Assembly (NCBI GenBank): GCA_900555605.1
Contig: USLW01000118.1
Span: 1 to 6,545 of the forward strand
Origin: an uncultured Clostridium sp.
GTDB lineage: Bacteria; Bacillota; Clostridia; UBA1212; UBA1255
Direction: 5' to 3'
Length of the DNA: 6,545 bases
Positions 1 to 5,812 of the stretch are shown here, piece by piece. The position numbers were made by a program, and so were the translations under genes. Positions within the stretch are counted from its first letter, which is position 1. The number at the start of each line of letters is the position of its first letter. Under the pieces are notes generated by a model that did not search any database, was not told the origin of the DNA, and saw nothing but the letters and a program-made list of their open reading frames with translations.

Positions 1-703
1 GCCGGCATTGCGCCGCCCGTTCGTCTGACAACAGATCCGGTAAAATCAAGGGCCGCGGCCCGGATATCCGTACGCGCCCTTCTGCAAGTACAATGATTTC
101 ATCCGCAATAGACAGGATGCGCTCCTGATGAGAAATCACAAGAAGTGTGCCTGTGCGCTGCCGCCGCAGCTCCTCAAGGGTCTCCACCAGACAGGAAAAG
201 CTCCACAGATCAATACCTGCCTCGGGTTCGTCAAAGATAAATAATTTTGCATCACGGGCCAGAACCGTGGCCAGCTCAATCCGTTTGCTTTCACCGCCGG
301 ATAAAGTCCCGCTCATTTCTCGGTCTACATATTCATTGGCGCACAAGCCGACCTTGCCCAGCAAGCCGCAGATTTCCTTTTCTTTCAGCGGACGGCCTGC
401 GGCCAGCTCCAGCAGCTCTCGTACGGTCAGTCCTTTAAACCGTACAGGCTGCTGAAAGCCATAGGCAATCCCCATCCTGGCACGTTCCGTAACGTTCAGC
501 CTCGTGATGTCTTTTTTATGAAATAAAATACGGCCTGAAGAGGGCTGCACAAGCCCTGCGATCAGCTTGGCGAGCGTTGTTTTTCCGCCTCCGTTCGGGC
601 CGGTCACAACAGTCAGCATACCCTTTTGGATTGTCAAATTGATTCCCTTAATAATTTCAGCCCCATCGGGTAAATCATACGCTACATTCTCCAATCTCAG
701 CAT
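1..703 (-). CDS. SufC-like ABC transporter ATPase (partial, C-terminus beyond the window)
   Basis: The first 234 residues of an ABC-type ATPase are visible; the frame is still open at base 2. Seen: Walker A GPNGGGKTT at 35-43, Q-loop at FQQPVRFKG (83-91), signature LSGGE at 134-138, Walker B with catalytic Glu LFIFDE at 154-159, D-loop EAGIDLWSF at 161-169, and switch His192 in SHQERI. There are no membrane segments, so this is a soluble subunit. The layout and D-loop resemble SufC-type ATPases, which in the SUF pathway power a SufB-containing Fe-S scaffold, more than a solute importer; this match is from memory of the family. The ATG at 703 overlaps the stop of the metal-pump gene by 7 bases and has its own AAGGAGG site, so it is the last visible gene of the cad operon and probably translationally coupled. 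It could instead be another cytosolic ABC ATPase; a SufB-like partner beyond the left edge would settle it. Confidence 0.85.
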   Translation of the reverse strand, partial: MLRLENVAYDLPDGAEIIKGINLTIQKGMLTVVTGPNGGGKTTLAKLIAGLVQPSSGRILFHKKDITRLNVTERARMGIAYGFQQPVRFKGLTVRELLELAAGRPLKEKEICGLLGKVGLCANEYVDREMSGTLSGGESKRIELATVLARDAKLFIFDEPEAGIDLWSFSCLVETLEELRRQRTGTLLVISHQERILSIADEIIVLAEGRVRISGPRPLILPDLLSDERAAQCR

Positions 704-2634
704 AACGTGTCTGCCTCCTTTCTCTCCTCCGGATTTTCGGCGCCGGACTCCGGGCCGGCGCCCTTTTTCCATTTTTCCGTTCGCAAGGCTCGCATTGCAT
801 TCAGAATCGCAATCACGGATACGCCGACATCCGCGAATACAGCCTCCCACATCGTCGCAATTCCCAAGGCACCCAGCAGCAGAACCAAGGCTTTGACAGC
901 CAGTGCGAATATGATATTCTGCCGCACAATCCGCCGCGTTTTTTTGGATATTCTCACGGCGGCCGCAATTTTGGAGGGCTGATCATCCATCAGCACGATG
1001 TCCGCTGCTTCAATCGCCGCATCTGACCCCATGGCTCCCATGGCGATTCCGATATCCGCACGGGATAATACCGGCGCATCATTGATTCCGTCTCCCACAA
1101 AAACCAGTCTGCCTTTTGCAGATTTTTCATGCATCAGCTGCTCTACCCGTGCAACCTTATCCGCAGGCAGCAGCTGCGTATATGCCGCGTCCAATCCAAG
1201 CTCCTTTGCTACAGCTTCTCCCACGGCATTTGCATCTCCGGTCAGCATAACGGTTTTACGTACGCCTTGCGCACGCAGGGCCTTGACAGCATCTGCGGCA
1301 TCCGGCTTGACTTCGTCTGATATCACGATATGTCCCGTATAAACGCCGTCCACCTCCACGTGGACAGTCGTTCCGACCCGATGGCACGGATGCCATTTTA
1401 CACCGCGTTCCTCCATAAACTTGGCGTTTCCCACACAGACGGCGCGGCCGTCGATTACTGCCTGTACGCCGCGTCCCGGGAGCTCCTCCACCGCACCGAT
1501 CCGGCTCGTATCGATTTCCTTGCCATACGCCTCCTTCAGGGAACGGGAAATCGGATGATCCGAATAGTTCTCCGCCAGTGCGGCCAGCTCCAGGAGCATT
1601 GCCTCAGGCACTGTATCCGGATGAATCGCAGTTACATTAAATACGCCTTTTGTCAGCGTGCCCGTCTTATCAAATACCACAATCTCCGTATCCGCTAAAA
1701 TCTCCAGATAATTTCCGCCCTTCACCAAAATTCCGCATTTGGAAGCCCCCCCGATTCCGCCGAAAAAGCTGAGCGGAACAGAAATGACTAAAGCACAGGG
1801 ACAAGAGATTACCAGAAAGATCAGTGCGCGGTGCACCCAATCGCTCCATTCCCCCTGAAATAGCAGCGGCGGCAAGGCAGCCAGCAGCAGCGCACCGATA
1901 ACCACCACCGGGGTATAATATCGTGCGAATTTTGTGATAAAATGCTCTGCCTTGGCTTTTTTGCTGCCGGAATTTTCTACTAAATTCAAAATTTTTGCCA
2001 CCGTGGATTCACCGAAAGCCTTGGTAACCTGTACCCGCAGCAGACCGCTTTGGTTAATACAGCCGCTGATCACATCATCCCCCGGTTCGACCTCCCGCGG
2101 CAGAGATTCTCCGGTAAGGGCTTTGGTATCTACTGCTGAGCTGCCCTCAATCACCACACCGTCCAGGGGAATTTTTTCCCCGGCCTTTACTACGATCACA
2201 TCACCGACGCAGATTTCCTCCGGCGCAGTCTGTATCAGCTTTCCGTCCCGTTCGATATTCGCATAATCAGGACGGATATCCATCAGCGCGGCAATCGACT
2301 TCCGCGACCGTCCTACCGCATACCCCTGGAACAGCTCTCCGATTTGATAAAACAGCATGACAGCAACCCCTTCCGGATACGCTCCGGTGCAGAACGCACC
2401 CACAGTTGCAATTGCCATCAAAAAGTTTTCGTCAAATATCTGGCCGTGCGCAATATTGCGCATAGCCCGCCATAATACGTCCCATCCGATTAAAATATAC
2501 GGCACGAAATAGATCAGCAGCTGCCCAAGTTCATTCAGAGACAGAACATCTGCGGATATCAGTAATTTTGCGGCAAGGAGAAGGACGCCGCTCAGTATTA
2601 TCCGTATCAGCATTTTTTTTTGTTTTCTTGACAT
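697..2634 (-). CDS. cadA: Zn/Cd/Pb-exporting P1B-type ATPase (CadA/ZntA family)
   Basis: An inner-membrane ATP-driven pump of 645 residues that exports divalent soft metals. Seen, numbered from the ATG at 2634: actuator motif TGES 174-177, transmembrane metal motif CPC 278-280, phosphorylated Asp322 in DKTGTLT, nucleotide-binding His-Pro in SDHP 358-361, TGD 465-467, hinge GDGINDAP 514-521, and the late-helix residues Lys581 and Asp602 (DVG). CPC plus this Lys and Asp is the pattern of the Zn/Cd/Pb group (ZntA, CadA), not the copper group. There is no N-terminal HMA domain: the protein starts directly before the first helices, and a separate HMA protein is encoded just upstream. A GTG three codons upstream (2643) is possible, but GGGTGATC sits directly before the ATG. 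It belongs to the operon led by the CadC-type repressor; its last bases overlap the ABC ATPase gene. The C-terminal tail after about residue 620 is charged and not recognised. Confidence 0.96.
   Translation of the reverse strand: MSRKQKKMLIRIILSGVLLLAAKLLISADVLSLNELGQLLIYFVPYILIGWDVLWRAMRNIAHGQIFDENFLMAIATVGAFCTGAYPEGVAVMLFYQIGELFQGYAVGRSRKSIAALMDIRPDYANIERDGKLIQTAPEEICVGDVIVVKAGEKIPLDGVVIEGSSAVDTKALTGESLPREVEPGDDVISGCINQSGLLRVQVTKAFGESTVAKILNLVENSGSKKAKAEHFITKFARYYTPVVVIGALLLAALPPLLFQGEWSDWVHRALIFLVISCPCALVISVPLSFFGGIGGASKCGILVKGGNYLEILADTEIVVFDKTGTLTKGVFNVTAIHPDTVPEAMLLELAALAENYSDHPISRSLKEAYGKEIDTSRIGAVEELPGRGVQAVIDGRAVCVGNAKFMEERGVKWHPCHRVGTTVHVEVDGVYTGHIVISDEVKPDAADAVKALRAQGVRKTVMLTGDANAVGEAVAKELGLDAAYTQLLPADKVARVEQLMHEKSAKGRLVFVGDGINDAPVLSRADIGIAMGAMGSDAAIEAADIVLMDDQPSKIAAAVRISKKTRRIVRQNIIFALAVKALVLLLGALGIATMWEAVFADVGVSVIAILNAMRALRTEKWKKGAGPESGAENPEERKEADTLC
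714..720 (-). promoter_or_regulatory. ribosome binding site of the SufC-like gene
   Basis: AAGGAGG on the minus strand, 10 bases before the ATG at 703. It lies wholly inside the last codons of the upstream ATPase gene and fixes the start of the ABC gene despite the overlap. Confidence 0.8.
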
Positions 2635-2637
2635 ATT

Positions 2638-2645
2638 GATCACCC
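2638..2645 (-). promoter_or_regulatory. probable ribosome binding site deciding the cadA start
   Basis: GGGTGATC on the minus strand ends 3 bases before the ATG at 2634. GGTGATC matches the 3' part of the extended Shine-Dalgarno consensus (AGGAGGTGATC), giving a normal aligned spacing to that ATG. The alternative GTG at 2643 lies inside this motif and has no purine-rich site of its own. Confidence 0.5.
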
Positions 2646-2676
2646 GTTTCGCCGGCCGCGGCGCAGGAAGAAGCGT

Positions 2677-2895
2677 TTAAAGCTTAATTTCACAGTCCGG
2701 CTCGATTTTTCTGCATACCTTCACGACTTTCTTTAAGATTTCATCAAAGTGTTCGTCCTCTGCTGTCAAAGTGAGCTTCTGCAAAAGGAAGCTTACCTCC
2801 GCCGCCTCTACACCCTCTATCTTACGAATGGCATCCTCCATTTTCTGCGCACAGTTTGCACAATCTAAATCCGACAGCTGATAGCTTTTTTTCAT
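2677..2895 (-). CDS. free-standing heavy-metal-associated (HMA) domain protein
   Basis: A 72-residue cytosolic protein consisting of one HMA domain. Seen: the metal-binding loop DLDCANCA near residues 9-16 (CxxC, flanked by Asp), then IRKIEGVEAAEVSF, typical of the first helix and second strand of the ferredoxin-like fold. Asp-Cys-x-x-Cys loops are usual in the N-terminal domains of Zn/Cd pumps such as CadA, whereas copper domains more often have Met-x-Cys-x-x-Cys. The partner pump downstream lacks this domain, so this looks like the CadA N-terminal domain encoded separately, perhaps to bind or deliver Zn/Cd/Pb or tune the pump. An ATG at 2913 would add six residues, but AAGGGAG (2904-2910) lies 8 bases before the ATG at 2895, which is preferred. 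It sits between the repressor gene (48-base gap) and the pump gene (about 42 bases). Confidence 0.88.
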   Translation of the reverse strand: MKKSYQLSDLDCANCAQKMEDAIRKIEGVEAAEVSFLLQKLTLTAEDEHFDEILKKVVKVCRKIEPDCEIKL

Positions 2896-2903
2896 TTTAC
2901 CGT

Positions 2904-2910
2904 CTCCCTT
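2904..2910 (-). promoter_or_regulatory. ribosome binding site of the HMA-domain gene
   Basis: AAGGGAG on the minus strand, 8 bases before the ATG at 2895. It lies inside the extra codons that a start at 2913 would add, and no comparable site precedes 2913, so it favours the shorter protein. Confidence 0.7.
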
Positions 2911-2943
2911 CATCTGATTTCATATCATCTGCATAATTTCTGT

Positions 2944-3306
2944 TTATTCCGTTACATGCTCCATTCCCTGACCGATGATGCGCCGCACATGCTCATCTGC
3001 TAATGAATAGAATATGTTTTTTCCATCCCGGCGTGACTTTACAAGCTTATTTGTCTTCAGCACGCGAAGCTGATGGGATACTGCTGTCTGGGTCAGCCGC
3101 AGCAGCTGTGCAATATCGCACACGCACAGCTCCGCTTCAAACAGCGCGTATAAAATCTTAATCCGGGTCGTATCGCCGAAGATTTTAAAAAGCTCCGCCA
3201 GATCATACAGCGTTTCATCCTCCGGCATTTCGTCAATGACCTTTTTTACCACTTCTTCATGTACGCAAAGGTATTCGCAGCCGTCTCGTTCCATTTCTTC
3301 ATTCAT
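2944..3306 (-). CDS. cadC: CadC/SmtB-type ArsR-family metal-responsive repressor
   Basis: A 120-residue winged-helix repressor expected to sit on the operon promoter and leave it when metal binds. Seen, numbered from the ATG at 3306: the conserved GDTTRIKIL helix at 44-52, recognition helix TQTAVSHQLRVLK at 72-84, and wing RRDGKNIFYSL at 92-102. Both metal sites known in the family are present. The alpha3N site has Cys10 and Cys14 (C-x3-C) plus Cys61 and Cys63 in ELCVCD, as in CadC for Cd/Pb. The alpha5 site has Asp104, His106, His117 and Glu120 with the D-x-H...H-x2-E spacing of SmtB-type Zn sensors; Glu120 is the last residue. An ATG at 3324 would add six residues, but AGAGGA lies 9 bases before 3306 and the predicted transcript starts only about 10 bases before 3324. 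First gene of the cad operon, presumably autoregulated. The assigned metals are inferred from ligands. Confidence 0.93.
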   Translation of the reverse strand: MNEEMERDGCEYLCVHEEVVKKVIDEMPEDETLYDLAELFKIFGDTTRIKILYALFEAELCVCDIAQLLRLTQTAVSHQLRVLKTNKLVKSRRDGKNIFYSLADEHVRRIIGQGMEHVTE

Positions 3307-3315
3307 GCCCTCACA

Positions 3316-3321
3316 TCCTCT
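3316..3321 (-). promoter_or_regulatory. ribosome binding site of the repressor gene
   Basis: AGAGGA on the minus strand, 9 bases before the ATG at 3306. It supports that start over the ATG at 3324. A second GAGGG is too close (2 bases) to act as the site. Confidence 0.6.
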
Positions 3322-3343
3322 CATTTGAACAACCGTTCACATG
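3322..3343 (-). promoter_or_regulatory. palindromic operator of the cad operon
   Basis: An imperfect 22-bp palindrome: arms CATtTGAAC and GTTCAcATG around a 4-base centre, with 8 of 9 arm positions paired and a perfect TGAAC/GTTCA core. It overlaps the predicted -10 box and the transcription start. ArsR/SmtB repressors bind such imperfect inverted repeats, so this is the natural site for the repressor encoded next to it. The symmetry is seen; the protein assignment is inferred. Confidence 0.65.
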
Positions 3344-3369
3344 TTAATGCATACATATGAATCTGTCAA
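3341..3369 (-). promoter_or_regulatory. sigma-A promoter of the cad operon
   Basis: On the minus strand, a perfect -35 box TTGACA (3364-3369), a 17-base spacer and a -10 box TAACAT (3341-3346, 4 of 6 matches). An A/T-rich tract lies just upstream of the -35 (about 3373-3395) and could act as an UP element. Start of transcription near 3334 gives a leader of about 27 bases to the ATG at 3306. The weak -10 with a perfect -35 and optimal spacer suits a repressed, inducible promoter. Confidence 0.65.
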
Positions 3370-3612
3370 GAGGAAAAATCAAATTTTTTTAAAAAGAGCG
3401 GTCCCTGGCGCTATGATCCCATCATTTTAAATGATACGCTGACGTACACGTATCACAAGCCAGAATTTGCGAGACTCTGCGAAGCCCTCAGTCCGTATAC
3501 CGACACGGTAATCATCAGCTTTGTGGATTCCTACAAAAAACTAAAAACCCCTCTGATCCGGGAAATAAGAGAAAATGAAATCGCAGAGCTCAGCACAATG
3601 ATCGGCGAAACA

Positions 3613-3654
3613 GCCGGCGCATACGGCCTGCGCCCCGATGCCGTATGCGCCGGC
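3613..3654. repeat. perfect 15-bp inverted repeat at the DUF1848 breakpoint
   Basis: Left arm GCCGGCGCATACGGC (3613-3627) and right arm GCCGTATGCGCCGGC (3640-3654) pair perfectly around a 12-base loop. The left arm still encodes DUF1848-like residues (AGAYG); the right arm lies beyond the end of homology. No T-run follows on either strand, so it is not a standard terminator. Confidence 0.75.
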
Positions 3655-3663
3655 CGTGAAACC

Positions 3664-3701
3664 GCAGGGAGGCAGCGCATACTTCTGCGCTGCCTCCCTG
3701 C
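3664..3701. terminator. strong hairpin, possible bidirectional terminator
   Basis: Arms GCAGGGAGGCAGCGCA (3664-3679) and TGCGCTGCCTCCCTGC (3686-3701) pair perfectly over 16 bp with loop TACTTC. It lies downstream of the plus-strand remnant and of the minus-strand lipoprotein operon. The flanking U-runs are poor (three T at most on either strand), so termination may be weak or factor-assisted. The structure is certain; the role is inferred. Confidence 0.6.
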
Positions 3702-3717
3702 ATAGCATTTGATTGCC

Positions 3718-3741
3718 GAACCACGGCCGATCCGGTGGTTC
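3718..3741. terminator. hairpin downstream of the lipoprotein operon
   Basis: Arms GAACCAC (3718-3724) and GTGGTTC (3735-3741) form a 7-bp stem with a 10-base loop, about 35 bases past the stop of the LamG lipoprotein gene. On the minus strand an A/T tract precedes it and no T-run follows, so it is an atypical terminator or a 3'-end stabilising structure. Confidence 0.4.
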
Positions 3742-3776
3742 TTATCAAAAAATTTTTAATTGCTGCACGCGACGAA

Positions 3777-4676
3777 TCACCCGGTTACAACAATCCCTTC
3801 CGTAACAGCCGCGTTTTGTGCAACCTCAGCTTCTGTTAAAGCTCTGTCATAGAACCGAATGGATTGAATATTGCCATTCCAGGTTTTGCTGACCGGACTG
3901 GTTTGACTATTATGTCCGACGAACAAAAACAGGTCCTCATCAACATCCATGGAACCGGCAGGTACTGTAGTAGAAAGCAATACGCCGTCAGAATACATAT
4001 GAACAGCCCCTGCTGCTAAATCAAAGGTAATGGTTACAGTGTGTCCGTTAACCAAATCAAATCCATTTGCTGCCTTAGGTCTGTCATTGCCGGCATTTTT
4101 AAATTCCAACTCTCCATTAGTGGTTCTGATAAACAATGAAAAATGATCATTTCCGCTATTGCCTGAACAATGATTATTGATCAAGGTCGCAAAATCAGCG
4201 CCTGTAATCTCTAAATCAGAAAGCTTCAGTTCAACCGTATAGCAGTCAGTATTGATAAGCTCTGTAATATATGCGGGAAAATAAACCACCTGTGACGATA
4301 TCCACAAACCATGATCCGAAAAATGCAAGTCCTCATTTACATCAATAATTTCAATATCATTGCCTTGCCCGCTCATATCTGTCCAATAATCGGCCTCTGC
4401 ATCAAAACCGTATTTTGTATTGTAATCAGCCTCATACAGCGCAACCAAACCGTCAGTCACATATTGAATCTCAGTTACCGGAACCGGCCTTTCCGTTGGC
4501 GTTGGTGTCGGTTCAGGCGTCGGGGCGGACTCTGCTGCCGTTGTGATTTCCGGCGCTTTTGTTGCTGCTTTTGTCGGTATGGATTCTCCGCCGTTGGAAG
4601 ACGGTTCTCCGCCGCAGGCAGCCATCGTAAGCAAAAAGCAACAGACCAACAAAACAATCAATCGTCTTTTTCTCAT
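3777..4676 (-). CDS. lipoprotein with a LamG/concanavalin A-like domain
   Basis: A 299-residue predicted surface lipoprotein of unknown substrate. Seen: basic start MRKRR, hydrophobic segment to residue 20, and lipobox MAAC with lipid-carrying Cys21; then a low-complexity Ser/Thr/Ala linker and a TPEPTPTPTERPVP stalk (about 53-66); then one jellyroll domain from about 73 to the end. Family marks are GLVALYEAD at 76-84, WTDMSGQGND at 98-107, and the closing NGNIQSIRFYDRALTEAEV at 267-285, which is typical of LamG-type domains (Laminin_G_3). Such domains usually bind glycans or proteins; no catalytic motif is apparent. The ATG at 4676 has AGGAGGG 6 bases upstream; an upstream start at 4715 would spoil the signal peptide. 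It follows the metallo-beta-lactamase-fold lipoprotein gene by 51 bases, so the two are probably co-transcribed and the product may position its partner on a surface ligand. Confidence 0.88.
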   Translation of the reverse strand: MRKRRLIVLLVCCFLLTMAACGGEPSSNGGESIPTKAATKAPEITTAAESAPTPEPTPTPTERPVPVTEIQYVTDGLVALYEADYNTKYGFDAEADYWTDMSGQGNDIEIIDVNEDLHFSDHGLWISSQVVYFPAYITELINTDCYTVELKLSDLEITGADFATLINNHCSGNSGNDHFSLFIRTTNGELEFKNAGNDRPKAANGFDLVNGHTVTITFDLAAGAVHMYSDGVLLSTTVPAGSMDVDEDLFLFVGHNSQTSPVSKTWNGNIQSIRFYDRALTEAEVAQNAAVTEGIVVTG

Positions 4677-4682
4677 AAAAAA

Positions 4683-4689
4683 CCCTCCT
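4683..4689 (-). promoter_or_regulatory. ribosome binding site of the LamG lipoprotein gene
   Basis: AGGAGGG on the minus strand, 6 bases before the ATG at 4676. It fixes the start at the signal peptide MRKRRLIV and excludes the longer frame from 4715. Confidence 0.8.
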
Positions 4690-4727
4690 GTTTTAAATAT
4701 GATATTGTTCAGCAATTTTGTACGTTC

Positions 4728-5756
4728 TTATTTTGCGGGCATAATATCCAGCGGCTGTAATGCGCTGAAGTCTACCGGAAAAGTTAAAACCTGCGTTCCG
4801 CTTAAACCGGTTACAAAATGATACTGCACCTTCAGATCAGCCATCCACTCACGCACTTCAAAAGTTTGAAGATTTCCATTCCAATTGTCATACACCCAGT
4901 CAGGCGACGGCCACAAACAAAGAGTCGGCTTAATCGCTCTGTATATCAATCTTGACACACCGCCCTGACCGTGATGCGCCATCTGCACGATATCACTTTC
5001 AAGATGGTCCCGTCCGTGAACGCTAAGCAGTCTGTTTCCCTCGCTGACAGCAGCATCACCAAGGAAAAGAACTTTCTGACCTTCTATTGTGGCTCTGAAA
5101 ATAAGCGATGTATCATTAATATTGGTTTCAGCTTCACTGTCCTGGACCGTAAGCAGGATCTCTATTTCTACGCCGTCTATGTTCATCGTATCTCCCTGCT
5201 TTACGCTTTTGCCCTGAACAGCCGCAAAGGAGCCCTCGCCAAAAAGCCGGTCGTAGGCATTCTTGATATCATCATAGAGATATGCAAATTTTCCGTTTTC
5301 TGTTCTTTCCATAAATTCTCTTGAAGGAAAATTAAAATAAACATTATTTATTTTTATCTCTTTTTCCGGATCCAATGCAAGCAATGCAAATTCAGTCACA
5401 TGGTCGTCATGCAGATGCGAAAGGAACCATGCCTCAACCTCCGGAACCTTCCTGCCGCTGATCTCCTGAAGCTTTGCATACAAATATCCCTGATTCTGAT
5501 CTCTGGTTGCCACGCCCCCGCCGTCAATTACAATCAGTTTGTCACTTTTGGTTTTAATCACATAGCACATCATTAAAGTGCTGCTATCAGGACTAATCTG
5601 ATACAAAGCAGGAACAGACGCAGCCGTGTGCACCTTAGTAGGCGCAGCGGCGGCAGTCTCATGCTCTGCGGTCGTATGACTGCCGCCGCAGCCGTATAGA
5701 CTCATCACACCTGCAAAAGAAACAGCACACAAAAGTAAAGCTATCATTCTTCTCAT
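4728..5756 (-). CDS. lipoprotein with ComEC-like metallo-beta-lactamase fold
   Basis: A 342-residue predicted extracytoplasmic metal-dependent hydrolase. Seen: signal peptide MRRMIALLL to lipobox LYGC with Cys23; Ala/Thr-rich linker to about 47; then the MBL domain with VIDGGG at 76-81, the full metal motif SHLHDDH (His114, His116, Asp118, His119), NDTSLIFR at 214-221, FLGDAA (Asp234 as probable bridging ligand) at 231-236, and MAHHGQGG (His261 or His262) at 259-266. The order DGG, HxHxDH, NxxS, GD, HHG is that of the MBL domain of ComEC/Rec2, here without any transmembrane competence domain. Relatives include proposed nucleases and the surface phosphorylcholine esterase Pce, so nucleic acids or phosphodiesters are possible substrates; this is inference. 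The ATG at 5756 has AGGAGA 7 bases upstream; a start at 5807 would coincide with the transcription start. First gene of a two-gene lipoprotein operon. Confidence 0.9.
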   Translation of the reverse strand: MRRMIALLLCAVSFAGVMSLYGCGGSHTTAEHETAAAAPTKVHTAASVPALYQISPDSSTLMMCYVIKTKSDKLIVIDGGGVATRDQNQGYLYAKLQEISGRKVPEVEAWFLSHLHDDHVTEFALLALDPEKEIKINNVYFNFPSREFMERTENGKFAYLYDDIKNAYDRLFGEGSFAAVQGKSVKQGDTMNIDGVEIEILLTVQDSEAETNINDTSLIFRATIEGQKVLFLGDAAVSEGNRLLSVHGRDHLESDIVQMAHHGQGGVSRLIYRAIKPTLCLWPSPDWVYDNWNGNLQTFEVREWMADLKVQYHFVTGLSGTQVLTFPVDFSALQPLDIMPAK

Positions 5757-5763
5757 CTTATAA

Positions 5764-5769
5764 TCTCCT
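5764..5769 (-). promoter_or_regulatory. ribosome binding site of the MBL lipoprotein gene
   Basis: AGGAGA on the minus strand, 7 bases before the ATG at 5756. It selects the start at MRRMIALLL, which gives a clean lipoprotein signal peptide. Confidence 0.75.
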
Positions 5770-5812
5770 AAAATAAAAAATATATAAAATATTTCTCTGG
5801 TTCTCATTTACT

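Larger units (their letters stand above)
3400..3705 (+). pseudogene. DUF1848 family gene remnant, truncated at both ends
   Basis: In frame from about 3400 the sequence reads WRYDPIILNDT, then about 20 residues later LSPYTDTVIISFVDSYKKLK and a charged helix to IGETAGAYGLR (ending near 3627). The WRYDP and SFVDxY patterns are those I know from DUF1848 proteins of Clostridia, whose function is unassigned. No start codon precedes the homology in frame, and there is a stop at 3358-3360, so the N-terminal part is missing. After GLR the frame continues for about 26 unrelated residues through two hairpins to TAG at 3703-3705, so the Cys-containing C-terminal part is missing too. The retained middle has no frameshift or stop, which suggests a recent truncation. 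A 60-codon reading frame from GTG at 3523 exists but is not likely to be a working gene. Confidence 0.7.

Noticed and set aside
147..455. Plus-strand frames over the left end
   Set aside because: Antisense to the ABC ATPase, whose Walker, signature and switch motifs are all in the minus frame.
707..2266. Several plus-strand reading frames of 60-122 codons opposite the pump gene
   Set aside because: They are antisense to a full-length P1B-ATPase with all motifs, are Ser/Ala/Thr/Pro-rich as expected of complementary frames, and lack ribosome sites.
2650..2663. GC-rich CGCCG/CGGCG palindrome between the HMA and pump genes
   Set aside because: Only a 5-bp stem with a 4-base loop and no U-run; too weak to call an attenuator or terminator.
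4311..4821. Cys/Arg/Phe-rich plus-strand frames and a Gln/Arg-rich minus frame over the LamG gene start
   Set aside because: Their low-complexity composition comes from reading the Thr/Pro stalk codons in other frames; none has a ribosome site or recognised domain.
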